DNA from: Capitella teleta
Lineage: Eukaryota; Annelida; Polychaeta; Capitellidae
Assembly: GCA_000328365.1 (NCBI GenBank)
Contig: KB302363.1
Location: 10,851-74,850 of the forward strand
DNA length: 64,000 bases
Direction of reading: 5' to 3'
The notes under the pieces were generated by a model. That model ran no database searches. It was not told the DNA's origin and was given only the letters and a program-made list of their open reading frames with translations. Position numbers and translations under genes: made by a program. Below, one piece after another: positions 26,201 to 38,771 of this stretch (position 1 is its first letter; every line of letters begins with the position of its first letter).

Positions 26201-26880
26201 CATCTCTCTGCTTCACAGACCCCACAGAGCTGGTTGTCCAAGTGGAGCGGCCCTGAGGACCCCATGTTGTACCTGAGGGGGTTAATAGGAAGAGCAGTCG
26301 CTGTATCCAGATGGGTTGAAAAAGTGGAAAGCCGGTCTCTATTGAATGAAACGCTGGATCTTGGCCACTTGTTCCATCCGGATACTTTCTTGAATGCTGT
26401 CAGACAACAGACTGCTCGGTGAGTCAGCGCTAACATAAACTGTGTCATTGTCGATCATGTTGATGTCTCACCAGGGAAAGCAAGTGTTCTATGGATAGTC
26501 TCAAGTTCGTCGCCTCTTGGAAGGGAAGTATCCAGGGCGCCAGTCTCAACATCAAGATCGGAAACTTGCAACTAGAGGGTTGCAGTTTTGACGGAACCCG
26601 GCTTTCCGAGAACCAGAGAGACTCCCCAAGCGTCTCCGAAATCCCGACCTGTAATGTGGCTTTCATTCCCAAGGTAACCGCACCATTTTAATTTCTTCCC
26701 AATTTTGATGTGTTTCATTAGAACGCCCCTGAGCCTTACTCGGCTAATGAAGTGATTTCCATCCCGATCTACTACAGCATCGAGAGAGACAACATAGTGA
26801 CGCGTATGGATGTTCCCTGCGGGGGAAACCACCTGCAGTGGTTGCAGTGTGGAGCTGCTCTCTTCCTCAAGAGCCAGTGA
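8265..26880 (+). CDS. DYNC2H1: Cytoplasmic dynein 2 heavy chain
   Basis: Motor of retrograde intraflagellar transport in cilia. Joining about 66 exons gives a protein of roughly 4,250-4,300 residues, collinear with vertebrate DYNC2H1 from the N-terminus ([20 protein letters not shown]) to the C-terminus ([20 protein letters not shown], stop 26878-26880). The tail region is encoded at 8.3-15.7 kb. The AAA1 P-loop GPAGTGKT is near 15.94 kb, AAA2 GPSGSGKST near 17.1 kb, AAA3 GPEGCGKG near 18.34 kb and AAA4 GRTGVGRRT near 19.57 kb. The coiled-coil stalk around the microtubule-binding tip is at about 20.3-21.6 kb; AAA5, AAA6 and the C-terminal domain follow. GPEGCGKG and GRTGVGRRT are normal for dynein-2. 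Most introns are 45-80 bp; larger ones are at 10349-11067, 21836-22365, 24893-25228 and 25697-25946. The intron at 9907-9960 has a GC donor. I saw no stop or frameshift in the chain. Confidence 0.97.
10378..10640 (+). mobile_element. tRNA-derived SINE-like insertion in a DYNC2H1 intron
   Basis: This is the largest block inside the 0.7-kb intron at 10349-11067. TAGCTAAGTCGG (10391-10402) fits a pol III A box, and GGTTCCAGGATCC (from 10446) resembles a B box with two extra bases, about 45 bp further on. A unique body of about 150 bp follows, ending in an A-rich stretch near 10620-10640. A tRNA-like head plus body and A-rich tail is the plan of a SINE. The rest of the intron, to 11067, is featureless. 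Confidence 0.5.
21916..21942 (+). other. Candidate 27-nt cassette microexon of DYNC2H1
   Basis: Inside the 0.53-kb intron 21836-22365, a 27-base stretch is preceded by a T-rich acceptor (TTTTTTTAG) and followed by GTATTA. The flanking exon ends in phase 0 (...ALVILQ) and this segment reads LSGSSDSTQ without a stop, so including it keeps the frame. Not proven to be used. Confidence 0.35.
22141..22161 (+). other. Candidate 21-nt cassette microexon of DYNC2H1
   Basis: In the same intron, 21 bases encoding ISALKAG lie between a good polypyrimidine acceptor (GCTGCCCAACTTCAG) and a near-consensus donor (GTACGTAAG). Length and phase (0) would add seven residues between ...ENALVILQ and [10 protein letters not shown]. 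From memory, human DYNC2H1 has isoforms of 4,307 and 4,314 residues, also a seven-residue difference; I cannot check whether it lies at this point. Confidence 0.45.
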
Positions 26881-27696
26881 TCTCATTTGTTTTCTTGTGC
26901 ATTTTGCTCACTTGTTTTGTTTAAATGGTTATTCTTAAAAGCACTGATTATGATATTTATTTATTCAGGAACTCCGTCCAATTGATAACATTCCGTCCAT
27001 TTTATTGTGAAAATAAAAGTGCTTTTTTGCTTTCACTGGATTCTTTTTTAGAATAGTTTTTTTTTTTTTTTTTTTCAGAATGAGTGAGTTTTAACAAGTT
27101 ATAAAAGATGTACATATATTTAAAATTAGATATATATAAACAAAACAACAGCAACAGAAAATTATTCAGTTTCATTGAACAACAGAGAATTATTCATTTT
27201 ATTGAAATTGATGAATAAATATTATAGGCAAGATTCTTCAACATCATTGGGAGTACCTTTGGAGAAGATCAACAGAATTGAATGAAAAGTGTCCTTAGAT
27301 TTCTAAGGTTCTAAGTCACCAAAGAACAAATATAGAGTCACACATTAACAGATCTCGTCTTAATTTTTTTACTATCTATATTAAACAACGTGAATTCATT
27401 CACACACACTAAAATTGCCTATTTAATTTATACGCATAAACGACAGAAGTGATTGATCCAGCAACTATAATGTCATACAGTTTTATGTTGCATCAAAATC
27501 AAATCACAGAAACAACAAAATAGGAGATTTCAAGTTTCGTAAATATGAGAGAGCAATCTGTGTATGGAAGCAAAATACACAAAAATAGAAAATGAAACAA
27601 TCTCACTATACAACTTTCAAAGCTGACTTGAAACAAATAAAAACAAAACAAAGAGTATGATAAAAATTCAAAACAACTTCCTAGAAATATGGCATT
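26881..27696. terminator. Convergent 3' region of DYNC2H1 and MMAA; AATAAA at 27012-27017
   Basis: The two genes end tail to tail 0.8 kb apart. AATAAA on the + strand at 27012-27017, 130 bp after the dynein stop, is a good poly(A) signal. On the - strand, TTTATT words (for example near 26958 and 27195) could serve MMAA. A poly-T run lies at about 27058-27075. No other gene is seen. Confidence 0.6.
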
Positions 27697-29358
27697 TCAC
27701 TTTGCCTTATCACTTGCGTTGAAAGCGTTTTTGAATTCTTGCAGCAGAACATCAGCAGCGTAACCAGGGGTGATGGTACTCTTGGATACGAGGTATTCCA
27801 ACTTTGGAATGTTTGATTTCACGACAGGATTCTCTTTGAATAGCTCCAAGATGGCGTCTTTTATGTGGTTCCACATCCACACCTGCGAATTTCATTGGAA
27901 AATCATGATAAACTGTTTTCTTTTTCAACATGTAAATTTTCTCTTTCATTCTTCTGATTCATCTTTTACTTTGTATCGAGAAAATGGATGAGTAAATATT
28001 AATTGTATTTTAAGTACCTTATGTTGTCGCTCTCTTTTCAACTCCATTTGACCAGTTTGCAACATCGTTTTTTGGAATTCAGAGATCATCTCCCATAACT
28101 CGGGAATTCCCTCTTTTGTTACGGAAGAAATTCTCGTGACCTGTGAGAAAAAGAAATCTTTATTGCGCTGAGACGATATTATAAAATTCACCTTAGGCTT
28201 CCAATGTTGCGTTCTGGAGCGAACGAATTTAAGCGCACTGATGTACTCAGCTTGGATCCTTCGTGCTGCTGGAATTAGGTCACCGTCAGCTTTGTTGACA
28301 ACCACCGTGTCGGCGACTTCGACAATTCCTTTCTTGATTCCTGTTCAGAATAAAAATTAACACAAATGTACATCAGCTGTGAATACTCAACCTTGTAGTT
28401 CATCACCACCCGCGGGTGGAATTAACAGCACAAACATATCCACCATGTCTGCTACAGCAAACTCACTCTGACCGACACCTGTCACATGATCAAAGGGCAA
28501 TGAAATAACGCTACAGATATGAATATGAATAAGCGCACCAACAGTCTCCACTAGAACAACATCGTACCCAGCCCCTTCGCACAGCACAATTGCATCATTG
28601 GTACATCGTGTGACGCCTCCCAAAGTCCCAGCACTGGGGGACGGACGGATATACGCATTCATGTCTCGCGATAACTCCGGCATGCGAGTTTTATCTCCAA
28701 GCAACGATCCTGCGAAAGAAATTCACTTATGACGTTTATATCAAAACAATGAAGATGCTTACCCCCAGTCGTAGATGAAGATGGATCGACTGCCAACACA
28801 GCAACTTTCTTCCCTTGATCAGTGAGAAATTTACCAAATGCTTCAATGAATGTACTTTTTCCAGCTCCTGGGGGTCCAGATAACCCTGAATAAGTTTTAA
28901 AATCAAACTTATATTAACATTAATTTAAAATCCTGCAGTATACCGATGCGAAAAGATGAAAACTTGTGGAGCTGATGCCTTGATGTCTCACGTTGATGCT
29001 CAAGGATTTCCTCCAACAAGACTTGAGCTTGAGCTCTCTTCCGAGGGTGTGTGCTTTCAGCGAGGGTGATGGACTCCGCTAGAGAAGCACGTTTGCCATC
29101 AACAATGCCTTTAAAAAGCCGTTGGACTAAGGGGTCATCCTTAGGAATCTCATGATTCACGTATACAGTGCTGTCCTGCACTATAGGGGGCTTTCTCGAG
29201 AGGAAGTCAGCTGGCTGCATGAATTGAGCAGATTTTCCTGCGTTACTGGAGAATGCTGTCGTTTGTGGCATGTATCCATGCTGAACACTCAAAATGTATC
29301 TCCGCAATGAGCCAAAAGATGTTGATGCTGTGGTGAGAGGAAGACGCAAACGGAACAT
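27697..29358 (-). CDS. MMAA: Methylmalonic aciduria type A protein, mitochondrial (MeaB-family GTPase)
   Basis: GTPase chaperone of adenosylcobalamin-dependent methylmalonyl-CoA mutase in mitochondria. Seven exons on the - strand: 29358-28944, 28885-28763, 28709-28539, 28479-28392, 28340-28193, about 28140-28019, and 27882-27697. The N-terminus [12 protein letters not shown]...RR is basic and hydroxylated, as expected of a mitochondrial presequence. The Walker A is GPPGAGKST, in the context [39 protein letters not shown], the [17 protein letters not shown] switch region, and NKADGD (guanine specificity) all match MeaB/ArgK GTPases. The C-terminal dimerisation arm ([11 protein letters not shown]...) is complete. 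The start at 29358 gives the usual family length. Nothing looks broken. Confidence 0.95.
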
Positions 29359-29908
29359 CTTGGATTTGAGATCTCACAGGGGGGTTACACTTCAGAAATA
29401 TATTAGAGCTCTATTTGAATTGGAAATATTTGTAAACGCCACAGAAGATCATTCAATTAGTGTCAGGACACTAAGTCAGCGACCGAATCACTTGGTTGAA
29501 CCACCGCGTTCGTCAGTCTGGTTTGCAAGGGGGAAGAGCCCCTATTATCGCCCACACAGGATCTTCTTCCGCTCCAGCTCCTGTCCGTGAAATCTATAAC
29601 AAAAGCGAATGGAAAATGAAATTCCTTTGAATATCAAAGGATGAGAGGCTCACAAACCCTTTTTTGGTGGATTGATGAGGTAGAAATCAAAACAAAACAT
29701 TAACTTGTCAAAATAATTTTGACTTTGACCTTGGTTTTTAGCGAAATATTTAGAAGCTGTCTGTTTAGGTTTGTGAAATTGCGTTATGGCGCTATGCTCA
29801 GAATTCTTATGATCCGTAGTTCGCACCATTTCTGAGACTGCGAGGCCGATGGTGTTATTCACTGATCTCCGGCGCTACTTCCATTTCATTCAAACGAAAA
29901 TGAATTCA

Positions 29909-30060
29909 CAGTCAAAGTCAAAGTCAAAGTCAAAAGGAGTTTATTGGTACCAACAAATTAATAAGTAGATACAAATTTGATAATTTTTACAGATAATTAA
30001 ATATAATTTGGCCAAAAAGGGCAGACCCCAGATGGAGTATGGGCCCTCATGTATATACTA
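29909..30060 (-). mobile_element. 3' end of a non-LTR retroelement with (CTTTGA)n tail
   Basis: On the - strand the sequence runs through CCCATACTCCATCTGGGG, then TGGTACCAATAAACTCC, and ends in about four CTTTGA units (29909-29937 on the + strand, as TCAAAG). Short-tandem tails after a conserved CAATAAACTCC word are typical of LINE/SINE 3' ends in marine invertebrates. It may belong with the LINE remnant upstream or be a separate SINE. The flanking stretches at 29590-29908 and 30061-30548 show no gene. Confidence 0.5.
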
Positions 30061-30545
30061 TTACAGTTGTAATTCACTTAATGTGTTTATAAATCAAGAA
30101 TGCCAAACAAATCAAATTATAATATAGAAAAGAAGAATGGATGATAAAAAAAAAGTATTTGCTGAATACGACCAGTTGACTAAATGTTACTATAAATAGC
30201 ATTCAATGAGATACCACCTGTCATCGGTGTGTGCCTGTGTCATTATAATATATTATATATGACCAGGGAACCAGTGAAATGGTGATATTACTTAACCGGA
30301 TTCATAGAATAGCTCGATGTTATCACGCTTAACCACGCTGGCAAACGTTTACATGTAGCTTAATTTACTTTCCTACTCCTAGATATCAAAAGTTACTAGT
30401 ATCGAGGAAGCAGGATTATTTATAAGGAATACATGTATTTTTAAACGCTGAAATAATTATAAAGAATGCTTATAGGGGTCACGTGATCATTCAGAGTTGA
30501 AGCCAGATTTAAGGGGAATTCGCCATACGAACAGCTCAATGAAAG

Positions 30546-30690
<145 letters not shown>

Positions 30691-30739
30691 AATGATACAT
30701 TTTATTTTTGTATTGCTTAAAATATACACCAGAGTGTTA

Positions 30740-31345
30740 TAAAAGCATTTCTCGAACGTTAAAAGTTCACAACGTGTAGTGAATGAAAATAAAAATGAAA
30801 TGGAATAATAAATTAAACATAGTAAATTGAATGTTTTAAGGCTCTGTTAAAGAGTAAAGTTTTCAATTTTGATTTAAAAGCAGAAAGTGATTGAGAAGAT
30901 CTAATGTTAAAAGGCAATTAATTCCATAACGTGGAGCAGTAAAAGTAAAAGCAGTAGAGAAAAAGAAAGTTAGATCAAGTAAAAGGAACATTCAAAAGTA
31001 ACAGATTATTTGATCTGCTATTACGAGGTGCTTCACAAAAAGAGCATAATTCCTTAAGGTGTGATGGCGAAAATCCATGAATGCATTTTCAAAGTAATTG
31101 TTAAAATTCTAAAAACAACTCGTAGACATATAGGTAACCAATGCAAGTTAATTAATATTGAGTTAATGAGTTCGAATCTTGGTGTATCAGTTAAAAGCTT
31201 CACACAAAAGTTCTGTAGTAATTGAAGTTTTCTTAAAATAGAATCATTTGTGCCATATAAAAGTGAGTTACAATAATCAGTGACTAAAGCACGAATAAAA
31301 ATTTAAAGTGCGTCTCGATCAATAAAGCTTTTGATTTTGGATAAT
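30740..31345 (-). mobile_element. LINE remnant, C-terminal part of reverse transcriptase (CR1/L2-like)
   Basis: The - strand reads TDYCNSLLYGTNDSILRKLQ followed by LLQNFCVKLLTDTPRFELIN and then LHWLPICLRVVFRILTITLK. This is the conserved DYCNSLLYG...LQ..QN......HWLP block found after the RT domain of Jockey/CR1-group LINEs. Further on, weak similarity to the terminal APR.WN.LP...FK..LKT segment continues through several stop codons. It is a dead 3' fragment. Confidence 0.8.
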
Positions 31346-31405
31346 TAAAAAAAAAAAAATTGAATATAAGAACCTTTGTTCCGTGGTTAAAAACTGGTGC
31401 ATATA

Positions 31406-32109
31406 CAGAGTGGATCAAAAATAGTCTATGTACTCCATGTTAAGATTTTAATGCTTTAGTGGCACTGCATTTTTCCGAGAAAGTATAACAGGTCGCAGTG
31501 TGAAAACTACGTAAATATCAGAGAAATAAATACCTGGTATGGATAGTTTAACATTTCATGCTGCTATTCCCATCATTTTAAATCCAATTGTGTAGAAATG
31601 GATGCCGATTTATCTCAATCAAAAGAGTGCACCCAACATTTGGCAATATTTTGATTATTTTCCATTCAGTGCAAATAAAAATGGGAATGCATCGTTTATT
31701 GTAAATTGACTGTCGGGGTGGTGGAAGTGTTGGCAATGCATTATGTTTCCAAGCAGCTCCGACTTTTACAGCACTTTTTGTTCGAGAATATGTTGTTACA
31801 ATCCAAATGCGCTCTTCTATTATTTTATTATTCTGAAATTATTCTGGTACGTAGCATATCGCGTAATGTAACCACGCAACAGATGACATTCCATAATGCT
31901 GGTTCAGGGGCCCACCTGATTACGCGCACACATTCGCGATTATTCACCTCTCGCATTTAAATGTTCCTCCCTCATTCAAAATTTACTTTTTAATTGATTT
32001 CTTTGCATAATTGGGTAATTATTTTTTGATGGAATAATTGATACATTTGAGCGAATTGTAGAGTTTTGTTTTTAACATGGAGTAGATAGACTACTTTTGG
32101 CCCACCCTG
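31406..32109 (-). mobile_element. Mariner-like MITE, complete copy (copy B), 704 bp
   Basis: Terminal inverted repeats of about 45-50 bp: the left end starts CAGAGTGGATCAAAAATAGT, and the right end, reversed, starts CAGGGTGGGCCAAAAGTAGT. Both continue with a near-identical CTAT.TACTCCATGTTAA. TA dinucleotides flank both ends (31404-31405, 32110-32111), as expected for Tc1/mariner. The interior has no intact transposase, so the element is non-autonomous. Shares its interior with the truncated copy at 5491-5780. Confidence 0.75.
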
Positions 32110-32111
32110 TA

Positions 32112-33886
32112 TATGTTTTGATGGTGGTGACATATTTATTTTAATATAATTCAACTGTTTCAAACGTCAGGTTTAATCTATAGTTCGATTTGGATAAAAA
32201 AGGTTTCCGTGCACATGCAGTGCTGCTAGCTCCTTCGATTCGATCCGCCTCCTGGACGAGACCCACGCACGTACCACAGACTTGTCACCGGGGCTGCCAC
32301 GCTCTGCTTCCACTACACATCACAACAGCAAAGAGCGTAGGCCTATGTAACACATACATGTACCCTGTAGTCAAATAAGCAATATTGGAGTATGTCTAAT
32401 TATAATGTTGCAATTACTTGTATGTCCTCCCTTTGACTCTTATTTGACTTTAACAGGGAATCGAACCTACGTACCTCTGCGGGCGAGCGCATATAGATGA
32501 GGACGTCGCATCGTTCAATTTCCGTTCACAACCCGAGGGCAGTATTCAGTGTCGGGTGACGTGTGTGTGTGTGCTAATTAAACGTACGTGCCCAGTGCAG
32601 ATGAACATTTAAAAGATATTTATATTTAGAATATTTTTTTTTTTTCCGAGTCTCAACTAATTGATGATGTCTATTGCTACGTGGATTATGTGTACTCGAG
32701 CCATGAGCGATCCAACGCCGCAAGACTCGTACTAATAGTCTGACAAAGGGAAAAATACTTGATATGTAATTGACACTTGGTATTTTAATTATTATTTTTA
32801 TATTTTTCCATCTGTTCTCTTTGAAAGATAATTCTTTAATTGGTGATTCATATACAAAACACACAAAAATAAAAAAATAAAAATAACGTAAACAACAAAG
32901 CGATATATCGAAAAAAAAAAAATCGAAAAGAAAATTATACAAAAATAAATTAAATATAATAAAATAAACATAAAAATACAAGAAAAAATGTAGCAGCACG
33001 CGCATATTTATACATATATATTTATTTGCTTTATTTTATTTACTTATTACTTCAGACATACATATCAATTTACCAGCACCACGTTCTGTTGAGTACTGAT
33101 GGATATTTGTCAGACAACCTGCATGCAGGGAAAATGTCACGTTTAACAAATTGTGCGTAAAATTAAAGGTCAAATTAGAAGGTCAAAGAGGGGTTTGAAA
33201 CAACTGCAGCTGTGAACAAGCAGAACATAAACGCACATCCATTCAATCAGAAAAGAGAATTTTTAGTGACCGTCGTTGAATGATTTGGTCTTTCACTAAA
33301 CGGCCCCGATTCAATGATTGATCAATCTTTATTGTCGAGTAATTGAGTTTGTTCATTGTATACCTGTTAGTCATGACTGAAGTCAACTCTGAAGCAATAC
33401 ACTGCTATAGCTCGCCGCTAACAGACACGAACTATATAACCAGTGTAACGAGAAGGAATGAGATTAAAACTGAAATCAGAGACTCCGTTAATAAAGCCAT
33501 CTTTGAAATGAGAACATACAGATTCCACGATTTCCATAAATCGATGGCAACAGGGCGGCATGTGCTAATTAAACTCATTCGCAGATGTTTCATTCGGCGG
33601 CTGCTGTTTTCGAGCCGGGTTGCCACGCTGCAAAACCAAATCACATGGTGTTGTGACGTAGCTAACATGGCGCCAAGAAAGAAGTAGCTGAGATTTTTTT
33701 TCAGAGGAAAATTCAAAAGGAAACAAACATGATTCAATCGTGAGGAATAAAACAGTGAACGGATCTTCTACTCTTCGTGTGGATTGAGACTTTTCTCTCC
33801 ACACTTTTTTTATAAATTAAAGTCGCCCCCACTTTAAAGGGGATATTTCGGATTATTTTCCCTGACCGTGATTCAGCACTGCAATC
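32112..33886. other. Intergenic; B-box-like SINE trace and sulfotransferase promoter region
   Basis: On the - strand, GGTTCGATTCCC (32456-32467) is a perfect pol III B box and is followed by AAAGTCAAATAAGAGTCAAAG; a clear A box is missing, so only a SINE-like trace is claimed. 32620-33060 is very A/T-rich low-complexity sequence. Just before the next gene, TGACGTA and ACATGGCGCC (about 33654-33674) resemble CRE and YY1 sites and may mark its promoter. A 114-codon open frame (33343-33687, +) has no family resemblance. Confidence 0.4.
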
Positions 33887-34949
33887 ATGGCATCGCTAAT
33901 GCTCAAAGCGAAGCGATACGCTCAGCCAAAATACATCGTCCTAGGCCTGCTCATCATCTATGCCATCTTGTTGTTCATCGGACCTGACGATGAAGATCAA
34001 GGAGCTGCTCCAGGGGCTCGCGCCGACACCGCTGCAGGGGTAAGCCCGAATCCCTCCCGTTTCTAGGAATAATACCACTTTCCTTTTCCAGGAACCCATC
34101 AAAGAAGTGGAAGCTCCTGGAATATACGAATTGGACTTCTTGAATGAGTTAATCGAGGAGGTTACTGGTATCGACAAACTCTTGAAAGCGGTGGCTTCGG
34201 GAAAAGTTCAAACCGATAGAATTTTGTACAACAGAGTACCAAAATGCTCGAGTACAACATTGAGATATATTTTCGGAGACCTGGCAACGGCAAATAACTT
34301 CAACCTAGAGGTATCAAACAATTTCGCACAAGAAGCAGTGAATGACACCGGAGAGGTGAGCGCCTTTTACTGTCATGGTAGTGTCAATTAAGCGTCATCA
34401 GTGTCAATAAAGCACCCTTTGGTGTTGCCATCTAAAGTCACATTATTTATATCTATGGTTTCAACATCAACGAGTGCATGTTATATGTCATATAGTGAAT
34501 CAAAAACCACAATTATTAACACAATGGATTTGAATTTTAGCTGGAAATGGTTCATGAAACTTATGCACTGATTACTCAATTCATTGTGTACATCAAGAAA
34601 CACTCCATCGTTACATAACAACCCCCTCGTTCTCCGCTGAGGTTGCATTTTCAAAATCGATTCCATTCGAATGAATGCCTTAAGATCATGTTATAACGTC
34701 GATTTTTTAGCTGTTCTGCCGATCATTTAATCGTTGGTAATTCGAAACAGCTGGTGTATCATCGTGAATACGATTCAACGCACAACATCTGCCACAAGAG
34801 GCTCATCAAACGAGAGTGTAATTTCAATTAAACACATTACAGCCAAGTTCGATTTCAGCATCGGTTGATAGCTTTATCTTAATTGATCATAAATATAGTA
34901 CAAGTGTTTGCCATAGATATAGGATCTTTACTTTCCTGTCCTTTCCTTT

Positions 34950-34987
<38 letters not shown>

Positions 34988-37900
34988 CATCGTAGAGCTA
35001 AATTTAACAAATGTTGACAACACGCATGAATCGATGTAAGGTCGTGGAATTTGTAATTAATTGATCAGTGTAGAAAAATCTAGTTTTTTTTTTTTAGTTT
35101 TGTTTTTTTGTTTTTGTTTTTGTTTTTGTTTTTTTTTTTTTTTTTTTTTTTTTTAATTCTGATAATCATTTATGTCATAATTTTTTTAACATGCTAATTA
35201 ATTATTGCCCATAAACTCGACCATTAAGGATCTTTAGCCGGAGAATGTTGGTCACATGTGGTGATGCAATAAGAACATTGCATTGTGTATGTAGCTGCCG
35301 TCCCGTAATGTTGAGTACATATTATTATATGCATATAATTATAAATTATAATGACAGGGTTACTTAGGTGCAATCGCTATGAATAATTTCAGTCATGTTC
35401 TTGAATGGATTTACAACCATTGAAAATTATTGAAGGGCAGAGGCCAAGATAAGACATGTAGATGCAATGCGTCGACCAAAATATCATGCATATACGATGC
35501 ATGGACTACGGTGCAACTGGCATGTGGAAATGCTGGCATTGAATTGTCAATCATAACACAATGTTATGCAATTAACTCGAGTTCCATGTGTCAGGTTGGC
35601 TATGTACCCTGGCTGTGACATATTAATTACATGAACACGTATTGAGATATTTAACTTCCATATGAATATGATTATGTTTCTTTGAATTCATTCCGCAATT
35701 TGATTCAACCTACATCTACATCAATCAATCAATCATCATGCACGTATAATAACAATATTTTGGACAAAAAGCGAAGTGGAAAGAACAAAACTAATATATA
35801 ACGTCATGTAATATTGTTTATTGTTCTCATTCGTAGGTATAAAATCATAACATGTATGGCAAATCTGTGACATTTTATGCATTAACAGCAACTAAATAAG
35901 CACTAAACATGGGTTCACACGCAGGTTGCCTTAAACTTTTATGCCCAATTCCATTCATTTCCTCGGTAAATAAATGGTTCTTGGACCACAATGGTGAAAT
36001 CACATGATTTGTCTATCCTAATTTGATTTTATTCCCTTATAGGGAGAAGTGAGTATGCAGTCGTACTGCAGCATTGTATTCAAAGCTTTTGAAATTAGTT
36101 GTTTAGCGGAAGTAGGGAAGTTTGCCATGTTTTCGATTGTAATGTTTTTTACGCGATGTTTTATGTGTACAGTTGTATAAAACGCGCACTGTACACTGAG
36201 TGTACAACCTTATAGAACCAAACGGGCAATGGGCATGTGTCATTTTACGTACGTAGGCGATTTTAACTGTAGACAATTCTTCTATAGCGCATATGCACGC
36301 GTAGATTTCGGAAGAGGGGAGAAATAGAGGTACGTACAAGCTGGAAATAATTGATTAATCGAAGCAAATTTGCATAATTTCCACCAAAACTCACAATATA
36401 AGTATATCATCTCGAGAATTAAGGAAATTAAAATTCAAAGGAAATTCATGGTCACAGTATTCCGCAATGTTCCTCACCAATGGGCCATGTGTCGCCATAG
36501 CAACAGCTGGCCAATCAGCAGACTCCTTCCCTGCCACCAAATACCACCATATGGCGTCCAATCGCCAGAAACTCAAGTCTGCAATTACCATATTGCTGTA
36601 TATGACTGTAAACCTTATTATCCTTAAATCTGTGCGTTCCATAGATACATGTAGGCTTAAGTCTATAGGGCCAAATACATGTGTGCATGCATATATAATA
36701 CGCATTGACTACAGGTATAGCTAGCTACAAGCAGCTGTATCCCAAAGACATCGAAGTCGAATATGATCCTAATTATTGATTTCATACACTGGTGTGTTCC
36801 ATGTTACATGGTATGTTCCACGAATTCTTGTACACATACATGTATGGACATGAAAGTGATAGATGCAAAACTGGTATTCAGTTTGATTGAATACATTTCT
36901 TCTAAAGCGCATAATTATTTAGATTTGGCCAAATAAAAGTGATACATGAACTTTATTATAAAATCAATTCAGCTTAATTATTCAATTCATGAATCAAACA
37001 TGTTTAATCACTGGCTACCATTTATAAGGCCGTAAATGCGTCTGATGGTATACATTAATGAGCAGTTTATGCCTCATAAACATGTTAATGGCAATGTACC
37101 CAAGACACCAATCAATTTTATGGGATTGTCTATTTTGCTTTTCTGAGCAAAACAATAATAATAATAATATGATTATAAACATATATATTTCCGTTCTCGA
37201 CTAATCATTTCTTCTTTTCTTTTTCACAGAAAGTGTTAACAGATGAAGTGAAGAACCTCAAAGTCCCTTCGCTCTACATTCGACACGTTTTCTTTGTTGA
37301 CTTCCAGAAGTAAGTCACCATTCTTGACTTGAATCTTGTTTGTGGCGCAGTCATTGGGCGTGTTATAAACACGGTGCGTTAACGTCGCGTCCTTAAATCG
37401 ACGTTTCTGCTTTGGCTTGTTGGCGACTCTGGCTAACAGATTTCTCGATATTCTGAGGCGTCAACAGGTTTTGTTTAGCGCACCAAATTCCTGATCAAGT
37501 TCACTTCGTCCTCTGCATTCTGCTCCTCATATCACCTCCTGTGAAACTCTTGATTAACCCAATGCTGTGCTTCGCCCGTATCCCTAATCCATGCGTCCCC
37601 CAGAATGAGGGTTACTTTAAACTACGAATCTCTTTGTTCGTGGCGATGTCAACCTCTTTTACTGTTGTCGATTATGTTGCTCTTTCTGGCCGTTCAAACT
37701 CTACAGTATCTTTGAATAGTTGAATATGCTTGCACCGAGATACCTGGAACGTGTGTTTGCATAACACTGTACAGTACAAACAACCTTCATTGGCCACGGA
37801 CCACAGGTGTCCTTCAGGTGGAAACGGTCATTATTGTGCCCTTCGTATACGGCTTCCAATGGCCACCCAGCCCCGTTCCCATTCACTCTAATTAACCAAT

Positions 37901-38771
37901 CGCCAAATTGTCGCAAAAGAAATAATCAGATTGAATCAGCCATGTAGGCATAGCAGTATTCGAAGCTCCGTGTCAGTCCGTGGTTTTACACAGAAGCGTC
38001 TGATATCTGCACCGTCGTTTCAGACATGACCGACCAAACCCCATCTACATCAATCTGGTCAGAGACCCCATCGACCGTCTGGTCTCAGACTATTATTTCA
38101 AGAGATTCCAACTGCAGAATGTCTTCCCGATGCCTGAGGAGAGGCGCAAGAGGGTATGAAACCCGAGCAATGGTCACCATTCTTTTGATGTGTGTTCACT
38201 TACAGACCTATGATGAGTGCGTATTTGGCATGTTTCCCGAGTGCGTTGCACCGACGCCGAAAGGATTCTTCCGAATTATTCCGTATTTTTGTGGACAGGA
38301 TGAGAAATGCTTGTGAGTGTAACTTCATCAATCAATCATACATCAACAATCAACCAATCCCTTTGCAGCACTCCCAGCCAGTGGGCGTTGGACCGAGCCA
38401 AAGAGAATGTCATCAAGCACTATCTGGTCGTAGGAATGTCCGAGGACGTTGATAAATTCCTGGAAGTCCTCGATATGATGATGCCGACATTCTTCAAGAA
38501 AGGACGAGAGATGTACGAAAGCAAATGTGAGTGAACCGCATAATTTTCACGATTTTCTCTAATCCCTCTCCTCTACACAACAACAGTGTCGTTTTTCAAA
38601 GAGAAATTCAAGTCTGGTAAAATCCCTCCGACCAACAGAACCATTAGTATAATGAAGGATATGATGGAGTATGACTACCACTTCTATGAGTTCGTCCGGC
38701 AGAGGTTTTTCACTCTGTACAACCGTCTAAAGAAGCTGCCTATGGACCCAACACCGCCCCCACTGAGATAA
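33887..38771 (+). CDS. Uronyl/heparan sulfate 2-O-sulfotransferase, UST-like
   Basis: Golgi enzyme that moves sulfate from PAPS to the 2-O position of uronic acids in glycosaminoglycans. Seven exons (33887-34039, 34092-34355, 37230-37309, 38024-38153, 38206-38312, 38369-38526, 38587-38771) with consistent phases give 358 residues. Residues about 15-33 (PKYIVLGLLIIYAILLFIG) form a type II signal anchor after a basic N-terminus. The PAPS 5'-phosphosulfate loop is RVPKCSSTTL, and the 3'-phosphate site is INLVRDPIDRLVSDYY. The His of RHVFFVDF aligns with the catalytic His of HS2ST (GHVSYLDF). IIPYFCGQ..KC and QWALDRAKENV fit UST better than HS2ST, so UST-like is preferred; substrate (chondroitin/dermatan or heparan) cannot be told. 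The second intron is 2.9 kb, unlike its short neighbours. Confidence 0.9.
34356..37229 (+). other. Long intron of the sulfotransferase gene, poly-T tracts
   Basis: The intron contains two long poly-T tracts (about 34952-34987 and 35103-35154, the second broken by G) and several TACATGTA words, but no coding exon or structured repeat that I can support. Confidence 0.6.

Noticed and set aside
32450-32535. tRNA gene on the - strand
   Set aside because: A good B box is present but there is no A box, acceptor stem or anticodon arm; kept only as a SINE-like trace.
32574-33005. 143-codon Phe/Leu-rich frame on the - strand
   Set aside because: Low-complexity AT-rich sequence; no start context, splice sites or homology.
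33343-33687. 114-codon open frame upstream of the sulfotransferase
   Set aside because: No domain, odd composition, and it overlaps the likely promoter with YY1-like and CRE-like words; it looks like a chance frame.
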